A stretch of 64,000 nt of DNA, taken from the NCBI GenBank assembly GCA_014898425.1, contig RCSZ01000001.1, positions 2,418,001-2,482,000 on the forward strand, read 5' to 3'. Below the pieces are notes generated by a model. The model saw nothing but the letters and a program-made list of their open reading frames with translations. It was not told where the DNA came from and made no database searches. This stretch comes from Botryotinia globosa. Taxonomy: Eukaryota > Ascomycota > Leotiomycetes > Helotiales > Sclerotiniaceae. The position numbers and the translations under genes are program-made. Positions 12,617 to 23,490 of the stretch are shown piece by piece; the first letter of the stretch is position 1; each line of letters opens with the position of its first letter.

Positions 12617-14389
12617 TTATGTAATTGTGATACCACCCGAAAGTGCAAGGTAATTTGAAACTTTTATAGAGAGTGGTCGAAACTTTGAGAATGTAGTAGG
12701 CGTGATGTATTGTCCATCCTTGTTGATAGCCAGTTCACCAAGGGTTTCTGCTTTCTCTGCAAATGATGCACTTGGCCGACTGCTCGCCAATGCATCGACG
12801 ATTGCGGGGCTCCAAATTCCCGTGCATTGGTTATTTTTGAGCTCAAAATATGGGTTGAGCGGTGGAATTTGTGACTCTGCAGCACTGTTAATATCATCCA
12901 GGCAAGAAGAAAGTTGCTCAAACTCACCAAGGTCTATGAATCTGATTCTCAGGTACTCAAGGGCCGCCAGCTTATTCAATGATCGTACACTCGACAATAC
13001 CAATGCTTCAAAGGCCGAGATAAATGACATGTCACTTATACCAGATCCGTCGTTCCATTGCTGATTAGGGCGGCAGCAATTCTTGACAATAAAGTCTATA
13101 CTCTTCAATTTCGAGGTACGCTGATTCGAAATTTTGGCCGCCGTGTCGAAGAATCCACGACAAATCCTACCGGTATATGCCAAGTGCTCGAGAGTTAGAA
13201 TTGATTTGGCCAATTCATCGCAGAAATGCGTCTTCTGGGTAACCTTCCTGAAGAAAGCAGGTGATACCGTTTCTCTGCGGTAGTCGTTTTCAAGACATAG
13301 GTTAAGATGCGTAATGTTCTGCGGTATCCGGGGAGCAACCTGCGCGATACAGAGATATGACTTCGACTTCGGTTTGGCATAAGATCCGTGCCATTCATTG
13401 ACGTTTGGTAATGCTGTCGCAATATTCTGGAAATCTTCATTCGTACGTATGATATTCCATTGTCCCTTGCAGACCAGAGTTCGGATAGTATGGATCTTCG
13501 GTAACTTTGTTTCATTTGGACGGAATTGCTGAACTTGAGGGGGTTTCTTTCTTTCGCCACCTTCCAGAGTCAGGATAACAACTTCAGGGAAAGTATTTCG
13601 AACGAACTGGAAGATTTCTGATAGGGTGGAGTTGTTATCTGGAGTTTGGTATGTGACAGGATTCGTAGCTTCTGCGCCGAGATGTGCCAGTGAGCGAATT
13701 AGGGTAGAACGGTCTGGATTAGTTGTGGGTATCCGCATAACTCGATCGAAAGGCAACTTCTTCTGTTGAAACACGGGAAACCATATTTCGATGTGCTTTA
13801 CATAACGACACAGATGTGAATGAGCGTAAAACCAATCTAATGACTGCTGGACGGAATCCATGGTTCCCTTGATCTTGAGATGTCTATATAATCGTTCTTG
13901 GATGAGACTTCTCCATTGAGTAGAGACGAGAGCCAACTCGGAGACTTCACGACGTCGCGAGTGTCTTAATGCTGTACCCCAACCGCGAAGCACCTTGGAC
14001 TTCCCCGGGATAATTCTCGCAGAAGCCGCAGCCCTGAAACCGAACAAGTGATCGAGAATACATTCGTGAATTTCCACAGGAAGGTCGCACAAGGGCGAAC
14101 CCGAATCTGGAGCTTGTTGTTGAATCGGCGAGGGTTCTCTCCATTCAAGAAGTTCCGGCTCGATTTGTCGCTCTAAAATCTCTCCATCTAAAGACTCCTG
14201 TCGCGGAAATGGTGTAGATGCCGGCCTTTCGATGTTTAAAATGTCATCGACTTTGGTATGCTCTATCAGAGGTGCTCGCGTGACTGTTGGTGTAGACGGA
14301 CCCGGAGTGGCTGGGGTTGAAGCAGTCGTCATGATGGGAAACAAATGCTGGCTGAGCTCACTCTCTCGTGGTGGATGATTTGAATACAT
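12617..14389 (-). CDS. F-box-like protein
   Basis: A single intronless frame of 590 residues. The N-terminal 100 residues are Pro/Thr/Ser-rich and probably disordered. Around residues 100-170, CDLPVEIHECILDHLFGF followed by SELALVSTQWRSLIQERLYRHLKI has the layout of an F-box: Leu-Pro-x-Glu-Ile start, then a 'LALVSKxW' helix. F-box proteins recruit substrates to SCF ubiquitin ligases through Skp1. The rest lacks clear repeats, but spaced leucine-rich segments (HLNLCLENDY, LKSIDFIVKN, LAALEYLRIRFIDL) suggest a degenerate LRR-like substrate-binding region, as in many fungal F-box proteins. A second ATG lies 19 codons downstream. The substrate is unknown. Confidence 0.7.
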   Translation of the reverse strand: MYSNHPPRESELSQHLFPIMTTASTPATPGPSTPTVTRAPLIEHTKVDDILNIERPASTPFPRQESLDGEILERQIEPELLEWREPSPIQQQAPDSGSPLCDLPVEIHECILDHLFGFRAAASARIIPGKSKVLRGWGTALRHSRRREVSELALVSTQWRSLIQERLYRHLKIKGTMDSVQQSLDWFYAHSHLCRYVKHIEIWFPVFQQKKLPFDRVMRIPTTNPDRSTLIRSLAHLGAEATNPVTYQTPDNNSTLSEIFQFVRNTFPEVVILTLEGGERKKPPQVQQFRPNETKLPKIHTIRTLVCKGQWNIIRTNEDFQNIATALPNVNEWHGSYAKPKSKSYLCIAQVAPRIPQNITHLNLCLENDYRRETVSPAFFRKVTQKTHFCDELAKSILTLEHLAYTGRICRGFFDTAAKISNQRTSKLKSIDFIVKNCCRPNQQWNDGSGISDMSFISAFEALVLSSVRSLNKLAALEYLRIRFIDLGEFEQLSSCLDDINSAAESQIPPLNPYFELKNNQCTGIWSPAIVDALASSRPSASFAEKAETLGELAINKDGQYITPTTFSKFRPLSIKVSNYLALSGGITIT

Positions 14390-16053
14390 ATTAATATATT
14401 TCTTGCTACCGCGTCCACTCTTCTACGCGCGATATCCGGGATTAATCATGAACAAAATGAAAGTGAGGTCGAAATGGTGGAGGGAAGTTAAATTAAAGAT
14501 GTATCGGTCTGTGACCAAGGCGAAAGTAAGTTGGAGTAAAGCGACCCAGACCAGATGATTCAATGTGGTAGGTAGTATTTGGAACAGCTGTAAGATTCGT
14601 GAGTATACTTTAACATGCGGTGGTACGGGATCTTATATGACGATTGGAACGATCGCTGTACGAGTAGGTAGGGAGGGAGTGTTGTATGTTGTATTTCGTT
14701 GGAGGTTTTGCGCTGGTTGCGTACGACCAATCCTTCGGGGCTGATAAGGTTGCTTCACAATGCATATGTTTGGGAAGGGGATCAGAGAGTAGGAGAGAAA
14801 AAGAAAGGAAAGAAAGAAAAAAGGAAAGGGAAAGGAGATGTAAATCTTGAATGGCTGATATGATTTAATTGGGCTATATGATATTTGTGGATTTGTTGGA
14901 TATGGAAAATGGGAAATGGGAAATGGAAAGGGAAATTGTGTATGCTTAGGTGGTGGGTGTATGTATATATGGTGTTTTGGTAAGTGGTAATAAGTGGTAA
15001 GAGGTAATAAGTGGTAAATGGTAATAAGTAGTAAATGGTAATAAGTGGTAAGTGGTAATAAGTGGTAAATAGTAATAAGTAGTAAATGATAATAAGTAGT
15101 AAATGATAATAAGTAGTAAATAGTAATAAGTAATAAATAGTAATAAGTAGTAAATAATAATAAATAATAATAAATAATAAGTGGTAATAAGTAGTAATAA
15201 ATAGTAATAAGTAAGTGGTAAGTGGTAAGTAATAATAATAATAATAATAATACTCTTTTTACGAGTAACACTCTACCTAGGTAGTTCCGTATCAATCCTA
15301 GGTCCCGACTAACCTTACATAGATCAGTAGTAAATAATAACAAGGAACTAATGAATACGATCTCCCATCTATTATATAATTTTTGACTGATCATCAAACT
15401 GCACCGCTGCACCGCTGCACCACAGGAAATCGTACTACCGCGGAACCTGAATAATATGAATGTTGAAAGCATCCTTCTATCATAGGGAGCTGGAGGTATC
15501 CAACGCAAAATCGTCGTATTTTTACCTCGATTCGGTATTTACCTACCTACCTACCTACCTCGTAATTACACTCATCATCATAAAAAGACTTGAACAATAT
15601 ACAATACCTACCGACCTACCAAGGGTACCTGTGTACCGGGGTCATCAGTATCGAATTAATCAACATGCTATTAATACTTGAAACGAAACATAAAACATGC
15701 ATAGAATGATGATATTCTCCATTGATTTCCACTCATGATTATTGCAAAGGAAATTAATTTGGTACCGAGTCTGCTATGGAAAGATGAAACACTTCACTGC
15801 TTGATCATTGCCTTCAGTAGGTATCGTCAGGTATGTATCTACATAGTATTACTAGTAATCTCATCGTGTGCGAGGTTGTTGTGAGTGAAGTGGTCTTGTG
15901 TGAACTCGGGATATCTAATTTCGGCTCTTTCACTGTGAGAAACACCTAATACCTAATACCTAATATCTAATATCTATCTATCTTACATTACATTTTCCCC
16001 CTGTTATATTTTACTACTTCCTCTCCAATCCAAATTTCCCCAGTTTCATTGCC
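14390..16053. other. Repeat-rich intergenic region
   Basis: This region is the F-box gene promoter, then the purine-rich and TAATAAG repeat field (listed separately), five tandem ACCT units at 15541-15560, and the 3' side of the DUF1769 gene. The long minus-strand open frame across it translates only the repeat and is not a gene. Confidence 0.6.
14979..15251. repeat. Degenerate GTAATAAGTG / TAA simple-repeat array
   Basis: About 270 bases are built from units such as GTAATAAGTG, GTAAATGGTAATAAGTA and finally pure ATA triplets. The units drift gradually from left to right, as expected for slippage-grown DNA. On the minus strand the array reads as a Tyr/Leu/Thr-rich pseudo-protein. Confidence 0.85.
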
Positions 16054-17356
16054 TCAATCAATATCACTATCATCGTCGTCTTTAGTAGATGGCTCCACCT
16101 TCTCTACCTCCTTCTCACTTTCCGCTTCCCCATTCTTCTCTCTTGAATGTTTCTCGGCAACATCTTTGGGTAGCTGATCAAAAGGTTTGCCTCCTTCAAC
16201 ACCCGCCTTCAGGTTCCCATTCTCATCCACGTCTTCTTTCAGATAAAGCGTAAAGAGAACCACGAATAAGACTTCTCCAGTCTTGCGATTTTTCAATACA
16301 TATCTGAGCGTATGTGAGCGCTTTTGCTCTTTCCTATTATCAAAAGAAAAACGTGGTTGGCATGACAGATCAAGAGCTCGGTGCAATACATATCATCAAG
16401 GAGAGGTTATTTGGTTAATGAGAAAGAAGGATGAATGAGAGAATAACGAACCGAAGACCTTGCCCGTCCCAATATTTCATTATCGGCATTGTAAACCCTG
16501 GTAATTTGAGAGAGAAATCTACCCATGACGATATGAAGTCAGTGCCAATCCTTTGTGTGCGCAATTACAATGGATATGTCAGCTCTCAACTTACTGTTAA
16601 AATCTAGATATGCATTAAAGAAATCACACCCATAAGTTCTCCTCTCTTCCCAATCCCACTCTTTTCTATTTGCCTCCGTCAAGAAGTATTTCTTCCTCGC
16701 CGCCTCCCCATCCGGAATTCCACACTCCTCCCGGTGTTCCTCACCCTCTTCATCCCCGCCCTCCTCAAATACCAACCCCGCATTCTCTTCCTCTTCCTCC
16801 TCATCATCTCCCTCTCCTCCCTCCCCAACGTACAGCACATTGAATGAACTAGCCGCTGGTCCATACAAATATGGTTCGTCTGCATAAACGTCCCCATCCA
16901 ACCCTGGATCTACCATCCACTTTACGATCCTGAAAGCTGTGTTGAACCCCGGGGGCAGACGATCTCTAATTGGATGATCAAAATCGTTTCCAAAAACCAA
17001 ATCATCCGCATTGATATCCTTCTTTGGTTTGAATCGGAACCCGATACTGTATTGATCTTTATTCTTATCATGCGGTGGCAGAGCAAAGTATGGAGAGGTA
17101 GTGGGTGAAGATTTGGGTAGTCCGCGATAATCCTAACGAGGCGGGTTTGGTTAAATTTCAAGACGTTCTATTGATGATTTTGAAGCGCGTGGCAGAGGGA
17201 AAAGAATTCGCTTACTTGGATCCTGACATTCAAATCCACCTCGCAAAGTTCGTTCTCAATCCTCACTGTCTTTGCTTGATTGACCGGTACAATCTGATGT
17301 GTACTGACATCGTATTTTGAACCGGCTGTAACTTGTAAAATGTAATTTTCTGCCAT
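16054..17356 (-). CDS. DUF1769 (UPF0590-type) protein
   Basis: Exons on the minus strand are 17356-17216, 17132-16595, 16518-16452 and 16333-16054, giving 341 residues. Family blocks appear in order: YILQVTAGSKYD and VPVNQ in exon 1, DYRGLP and LVFGNDFDHPIRDRLPPGFN then VDPGLDGDVYADEPYLYGPA in exon 2, and a short aromatic block LPGFTMPIMKYWDGQ in exon 3. These match DUF1769, a fungal family of unknown biochemical role. An acidic run of Glu/Asp near residues 125-150 interrupts the conserved core, and the C-terminal tail is also charged and probably disordered. All four exons join without frame loss. Function is unknown; only the family assignment is firm. Confidence 0.88.
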
Positions 17357-17815
17357 ATTTTCTCAAGGATGTCTGCGCAATTTATTTGCGCTATATGTCA
17401 ATAGAAAGGGAAATTTTTTCTCGTGATTAATACCTGTAACAAAATTCCTAAATATGCTGGCATCGTCTCCAATGTTGAAATCTAGAAACTTGGGTCTCAT
17501 TATTAGGTCGCAATCAACGACAAGTAAAATATTTTGCCGGTGATTGTGGGGTTTGAAAGCGGTGACGTAGTGGCCTAAGCCACAGTGCATGTAATGTAAC
17601 ATGTGAATTGTGAGATTCACCCAAAACACTAGAAAAATGTACCAAATTTCTTAAGGAGCGAAGTGAGCATTTCCTTTAGGAGTCATTGGCTGTAATAGAT
17701 CAATGGTCTTGATGAGAGGTCCGAAACAACTTCGAGATATAAGATAACGCCGGATAATAGAGCAATCATTAAATATTGTCATGAATCTTCATAAAGCGTA
17801 ATAGCTATTTGCATA
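17357..17815. other. Intergenic region, no gene seen
   Basis: This is the promoter of the DUF1769 gene and the 3' side of the Kelch/BTB gene. A short open frame here has no recognisable domain. Confidence 0.45.
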
Positions 17816-20800
17816 TTAATTGTTTCCGATCCCCAGTCCTACTCTTTGGGACGAAGGTCCGCTCACGCTCGCACTTGTGCCTCTCTCGCGAAGTCTTCTG
17901 CCTTCCATCAAACCCCGGAGGCCTCTCTTCTGTAGTCCAATAACTGCACTAATATCGCCCCTCCAAATTTCCCCTGCGCTTTCAACCCGGCCAGATTCTG
18001 ATGCACTCATACTTCCACTCAAGTCGCTCCCGCTGATATCACTCGCGGCACTACTTGTCGCACTCATACTTTCTTCGTCGTCTTGTCTTCTTCCTCCTTG
18101 GTCAGTTCCAAGATTACCTACACTGGTATTGATTCGCAAAGATTGCTGACCATGATATCCTAATTCGTTATCCAATCCAAGTTGCATTAAGGTCTCGCCT
18201 CCATTTGATAGTCTATTGAGGCTCCAGGGATCTGCTATATCTGATGGTGTTGAAGTAGAGCGACCACCTCCAGCAGCCATTGCACTAGCATTGAAAACTG
18301 CCGCAGCGTTCCTACTGTCTAACACACCATGCAATCTCTCCACAACAGCTTCCAGTAGCCCATCGATCTTGTATGGACGTGCTAATTGCAATAGACTACA
18401 TAGTATCTGTGGAGTGCAGAGTGTAGAATTATTTGGTGGAAGGGACGATGTATACAGAAAATGAAGTAGAGCTTGAAGTGTGAGCTGTGTATGAGGTAGA
18501 TAAAGTGTCCGCGGTCTAGAATTAGGTGGCAAAGCAGCCGAGTCGGGAGGAAGAGCCAAAGAGGCGGGATCCGATATGGAAGAGCTATTTAATGTTGATG
18601 AAGTAGAGAGATTTGAGGACTGTGCGCCGAGACTAGGTGTGATTGTAACACTGCTATTCCTGCTTTGATTATGTCGAAAGACGCCTTCCGGACGCAGGGT
18701 CGCCGTGTCATTACCGTCTTGCGTTGCTGTACCCTCGCGAAGTAGTTGAACGAAATATGGCCCCCATCTTCTTGCAATAATGCGCGAGTTGACTGGTATA
18801 CGTTCGCCACCAACACAAAGAATGTCCATGTCGGCTAACTCTCTAAGAGCCAAGGCACTTTGGCCTAATTCCTCTGCTGCTTTGGAAAGTGTGCGCCCAC
18901 CTGCATTCCATCCCGCTTTGCTATTGATATTTAATGAATGGGTTGCGAAAGGTGAACTGGCCGAGACAAAGCCCGACATTGGTGCTGCCTTCCGAGGATT
19001 GTCATACAAACCAAAAGCCTCGAGTTCAACCATGCAGACATTCGAAAAGTTTATGCGTCTGTGATTATAATCTTCCACAAGACTTCGTTTTCGATTGCCA
19101 AGTATAACAAATGTATTCCTTCGATTCCACAGAACACCACGATTCCAGCTTCCTTGACTGAAAACACTGCCGCCAGCATCGATGCGACTCCACGTAAGGG
19201 TCCGTAAGTCAAGAGCCCACAATGCGTACTCCTGTTTGGAAGAAGTTAGATAAGTCCCGCTGACGACAAAATTGGTGTCTATAACGCCGCCGTTTGGAAA
19301 TCGAAGCCCGGGAGGAGAAAATGACCCGTGCATAGGCTTTTCTGCCAAGGTTCCATCAGAAGCTCTAACTTGTAACTCTAGCTTAACATCCAAGAAGTTG
19401 TAATTGGAATATATCAGCATTGATGACCCAGGTTCTCTTGAATCTGGAGTAATGCCACCATGATCTGGTTTATTAGATGTAGCCTTGCCGATTTTGGCAG
19501 AGACATGACCTGGAAGAGGCGCCACGACACTACGATATGCCCCACAGCTTTTTCCAAGCTGTTGGGTACTAGTCCACTTGAGACTCCGCAGATTAAAAAC
19601 GCTAATTTGCTCGATATAGTGATTCGCACTGTCTTGGCCACCCACAACAACCATTTCGGCACCGCCAGTGCCATCTATATTCACCCCAATAACACCTTGA
19701 TTAGGATTTGGCCCTTGAGGATTGTGATGTAAGGCAGAAGAAGGGGCATTCACAGATGCAAATGCTGCTGATGAAGGAAGAACAGTAGCGCAGTGAGCAT
19801 ATCTCCCCTGCGGTGTATCGTTCGTCGGTATAAAACTCCATGTTCTTGATGGCGCATCATATATATAAATGTCAGACATCACGACTACCTCCGGCTGGGA
19901 ATCCTGCCCACTTTGCGCCGAGGCAGCCATTTGAGCCTGGTTCTGTGGCGGGGCTGGGGACATTCCCCCATAGCACACCAGTTTGGTATCGCCAAGCGCG
20001 CATACGCTGTGAAAGTATCTTGGCGGTGGTACATCTCCAGTAGTCTCAACCTTTGTCCAATGCCGCTGTATTAAATCGAGTTCATACAAGTCGGCTGTTA
20101 GAGAAGGCCGTGTTCGTGATAAAATCCGACCGCCAAACACGTAAAGTTTATCGCCCAAAATTGTAGTTGTAGCACCCACCAATGGGTGAGGTTCCTTTCC
20201 AGTAGTTCGATGTACGTTGCACATGAGTCCTGACAAATGCGTCGATGGTGTTGCTCCAGAAGTACCAGCTCCGCTTGCGATCGAAGGGCGAGGTTGTTGT
20301 GCTGGAGATGGTGCTGCCGACGGAGGCCCGTTGCTCTTTGGTGTCACAACATTTTCTCGATTCTCCTCTGCCCCTTCACCTCCATCTTGCCTGCCAGGAG
20401 TAGTGAGACTAGTTTGACTATTGTTCATGTCCGTCTTGTATGTACTCGGGATCGACTTGAATCCACCGGATTGGGGCTGGAAAGCGCTCGTAGAATCCAA
20501 CGTGCTGGCTCGACTACCGGTCGCAACTGTTCGTGACATACCCTCTAAAGCTTTTGGTGTGTCAGGAGGATCTCCTGTAGTATCTTCGATGATAGGGGAC
20601 GTAGGTGTGGTGGGCAAGGTTGGGAGAGGTTTTTCGAGATTCGCACCGCTCAACTTCTTTTCATTCTGCGACAGCAAGAATTGGTCGGTACTTGCTGAGC
20701 GTGGATAGAGGTCTGGCGTAGAACTTTTGCTTGTTTGAATATTGAAAGGTCGACCACGGCTACCGGAAACAGATCCTAGCTTCTTGAGTCCTCTTCGCAC

Positions 20801-20932
20801 ACCCGTAAGAAAAGCACCGTCAGTCTTCTCTGGCTCCCCCCTGAAATCTAAGCCCTCGTCGTCGGTCGAAGATTCGGAGACGTATAATGACTCTATCGAG
20901 TCTTTCGGTCGAAGGGTTAGCGGATCCGACAT
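17816..20932 (-). CDS. Kelch-repeat and BTB protein, Ral2-like
   Basis: A single intronless frame of 1038 residues. The first 230 residues are Ser/Thr/Pro-rich and disordered. From about residue 235 come Kelch blades: GATTTILGDKLYVFGGR, PPRYFHSVCALGDTKLVCYGG, GRYAHCATV, MVVVGGQD and YRSVVAPLP, broken by Gln/Pro/Asn-rich inserts. A BTB-like segment (DMDILCVGGERIPVNSRIIARRWGPYFVQLL) follows near residue 715, with the rest of the BTB fold around LYLPHTQLTLQALLHFLYTSSLP. The tail is Ser-rich. This order fits fission-yeast Ral2, needed for Ras1 signalling in mating and cell shape. Kelch/BTB is certain; the Ral2 match is by architecture only. Other Kelch/BTB adaptors remain possible. Confidence 0.85.
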   Translation of the reverse strand: MSDPLTLRPKDSIESLYVSESSTDDEGLDFRGEPEKTDGAFLTGVRRGLKKLGSVSGSRGRPFNIQTSKSSTPDLYPRSASTDQFLLSQNEKKLSGANLEKPLPTLPTTPTSPIIEDTTGDPPDTPKALEGMSRTVATGSRASTLDSTSAFQPQSGGFKSIPSTYKTDMNNSQTSLTTPGRQDGGEGAEENRENVVTPKSNGPPSAAPSPAQQPRPSIASGAGTSGATPSTHLSGLMCNVHRTTGKEPHPLVGATTTILGDKLYVFGGRILSRTRPSLTADLYELDLIQRHWTKVETTGDVPPPRYFHSVCALGDTKLVCYGGMSPAPPQNQAQMAASAQSGQDSQPEVVVMSDIYIYDAPSRTWSFIPTNDTPQGRYAHCATVLPSSAAFASVNAPSSALHHNPQGPNPNQGVIGVNIDGTGGAEMVVVGGQDSANHYIEQISVFNLRSLKWTSTQQLGKSCGAYRSVVAPLPGHVSAKIGKATSNKPDHGGITPDSREPGSSMLIYSNYNFLDVKLELQVRASDGTLAEKPMHGSFSPPGLRFPNGGVIDTNFVVSGTYLTSSKQEYALWALDLRTLTWSRIDAGGSVFSQGSWNRGVLWNRRNTFVILGNRKRSLVEDYNHRRINFSNVCMVELEAFGLYDNPRKAAPMSGFVSASSPFATHSLNINSKAGWNAGGRTLSKAAEELGQSALALRELADMDILCVGGERIPVNSRIIARRWGPYFVQLLREGTATQDGNDTATLRPEGVFRHNQSRNSSVTITPSLGAQSSNLSTSSTLNSSSISDPASLALPPDSAALPPNSRPRTLYLPHTQLTLQALLHFLYTSSLPPNNSTLCTPQILCSLLQLARPYKIDGLLEAVVERLHGVLDSRNAAAVFNASAMAAGGGRSTSTPSDIADPWSLNRLSNGGETLMQLGLDNELGYHGQQSLRINTSVGNLGTDQGGRRQDDEESMSATSSAASDISGSDLSGSMSASESGRVESAGEIWRGDISAVIGLQKRGLRGLMEGRRLRERGTSASVSGPSSQRVGLGIGNN

Positions 20933-22622
20933 GTTGAATCATACTGCGAAAGACAAAAAGCAATTCATCAACAGCTACAAAGAGATATCACCAACAACAG
21001 ATGTCATTTTGACGTGCGTGTGGATATGGAAGCTTACCTTAAAAGTACCCAAAAAAACAACAAGGGCATCCCCCAAAATTATACTCGGCCTTGTCAAGAT
21101 CTCCCGAAATGTAATCCAAGGGTCAGAAACTATTTCTCGTTTGGGGCGTATGGACTCAGGAGAGGATAGGAGATCCACTCGCCGCACAGATTACACGAGA
21201 AGAATAACGGGGAAAATCGATCGTTCTTCCGCAGAACAGTTTGTAGAGTGTACGATGCAGGTAACCTGTAGCGACGGCTTACCTGGAAGCCGGCAGTAAT
21301 CGAATGATTGACCCTTTTTCTTCTCGATGTAGTATTTCCGCCGAAATCTTAGGGGATTCTAGGTGCCTATTGTGTCAGATCGGATAGCAAGCCGAACTCA
21401 ATAGTCTCACACACCTCGCACTTATCGGTACCAACACTCTCTACACAAACGCGCCTTGTCCCAGCTAAAAAGCCAATTTTCCTAATCTCCGCCTTATTTG
21501 GAAAGTTGATACCTCTCGAAGCGAGAAAAAAGGAATTTCTGCGGTTCAAGCCCACTTCCTAACTCTTAGTATGCCGATCTCGAAGTGTTCGAATTTTGAT
21601 AATATAAATCCCAGTTGCTTTTCCCCTTTATTAGATTTTGTCTCTGCGAATGTTGATATTATTGATTGGAATCTACATGCACGGTTTGTTGTTCCTTTGT
21701 TGGTTCAGGTGGTTTATCAATCTTCGAAACTGTAGAACAGCCTTGTAGTAGATGCTCGGACCCGTCAGAGCGTGAATCTGATTGCTCAGAGGTACTCTTT
21801 GGGGGTAGGAATATAAGGTTCGTCCGATAGTGATACTGGTGCAGATTCCCACGTGTTGCTTGTTTCATGCAGAGGAGATTAATCGCACATACATAGGGGG
21901 GTCTAAATGTTTCTAGAAATAATATAAAAGTCCATTTAGATCTGTATACGTAATTGGGTATTTGGCAGATTGAGGTCTTGAAGAAAGTTTAAAGAGGAGA
22001 AATATCAGCCCCATCTGCTTCAGATTGATTACTATTTACCAGGAAGATATCGGTACGAGATAGGTAGACGGGTTTGATAGGCCACCCGATGCAGGAGACC
22101 TATCTAGGCACGTACTCCGTGAGTAGACCGTTGAGAGTTGGAACGAGCTGGAAGTCACTTATCGTGCTTGTAGGTAGCATCTTGCCTCGAACTTGCCTAC
22201 TGATGACGATATAAGATGTCGATATAAGACTGGCATATGGAAGCACACGTTGGATCCTTTCAGTATGTATCTGTGCACAGTTCATCGAAAATATTTCGGA
22301 AGCAAATTAGACAAAATACCTACCTAGGTAATAGGATGTGAATCAACACGGACGGTGATTCGTAAAGACAAAGTGCAGGTAATTCATGTATGCAAATCAC
22401 TCAGACTGAGATACACGAGTAGTAATTATTAGGCTTTTGAGATTTTTTTTTCTTTTTATTTGCTTGTTCTAGTTTAGAATATCCTTCAAAAAGTCATCCA
22501 AAAGGCGGACTTTAGTGAGCCAGTTGGCGATTTAATCATTATTTGTCATATCCGTCGTTGGATTGAGAAAGCCCCTTCATCAATTCATAATTTCGCTTCA
22601 CGCGACAATTATTCTGGGACAT
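20933..22622. other. Intergenic region, no gene recognised
   Basis: This is 1.7 kb between the start of the Kelch/BTB gene and the 3' end of the peroxiredoxin gene. It contains a perfect TACCTAGGTA palindrome at 22321-22330. Open frames are short and unconvincing. The part next to 20932 is probably the promoter and 5' UTR of the Kelch gene. Confidence 0.5.
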
Positions 22623-23490
22623 TTATTCTGCCGCAGATGTCTTCTCCTTTGGCAAAGGAGTGAATCGAAGATATGGCTTGACGGTGCGGAATTCTGGGAA
22701 GAGGGTTTTGGCCTCCTCATTCTTGACACCAGGGTGAACAATTACGTCATCACCTGGAACCCAGTTGATAGGAGTGGTGATGCGGTGCTTATCACCAGTT
22801 TGGAGAGAGTCAACAACACGGAGAACCTCGGCAGTGTTACGACCAGTGGACGCTGGGTAAGAGAGAATGAGGCGGATTGTCTTCTTTGGGTCGATGATGA
22901 AAACAGATCGGATGGTGAATGCAATACCCTTGGAGTCAACGTTGGTGATATCTTGGTGGTCGAGCCTAGTTTCTTCATCAGTACATATTTCAAAGTCGTA
23001 GAGAAATGGTTGATCATGCTTACATATCATATGCGTAGGCGACCTTTCGCTCCTTGTCACCAATGATTGGGAAGGTAAGCTTGCTGCCGGAGATCTCATC
23101 GATGTCCTTGATCCATCCACCATGTGATTCAATTGTGTTTGCAGAAAGACCAATGAGCTTCACACCGCGCTTGGTGAATTCTGGCTCGAGTTTTGCGAAA
23201 GCACCGAGTTCAGTGGTGCAAACGGGTGTGTAGTCCTCAGGGTGGGAGAACAAGACAACCCACTTGTCACCAATAAACTCATGGAAATCGATTGGGCCAG
23301 TAGTGGTCTCTGCCTTGAAGTTTGGGGCGATGGATCCTAAACGGAGGCTTTGTGCAATGTTAGTAGAGTCCAAGGATGAAGTAGAGACAATCGTAACATT
23401 CGTGTCAGTAGATTGAGGTTCAGGTTGAAGAACATATCCCTCATGGGGGATCGAGACGTAGACTTACGGGGTTGGTCTCTCTTCAGCCAT
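22623..23490 (-). CDS. 1-Cys peroxiredoxin (Prx6/Prx1 type)
   Basis: Exons on the minus strand are 23490-23468, 23347-23024 and 22965-22623, giving 229 residues. The enzyme reduces peroxides. FSHPEDYTPVCTTELG holds the peroxidatic Cys51 with Thr48, and no resolving Cys follows. YAYDMLDHQDITNVD, formed across the second intron, and RLILSYPASTGRNTAEVLRVVDSLQ are diagnostic for the 1-Cys (Prx6) class. There is no obvious mitochondrial presequence, so a cytosolic location is likely. The first exon is only 23 nt (MAEERPTP) and its intron ends with a CTAAC branch site and an AAG acceptor. The identification is strong; the reductant is unknown. Confidence 0.93.

Noticed and set aside
14633..15508. 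291-codon minus-strand frame rich in Tyr, Leu and Thr
   Set aside because: It is only the translation of the TAATAAG simple repeat; there is no domain and no splice context.
17363..17629. 88-codon minus-strand frame upstream of the DUF1769 gene
   Set aside because: It lies in the expected promoter/5' UTR, shows no domain and does not splice onto the gene.
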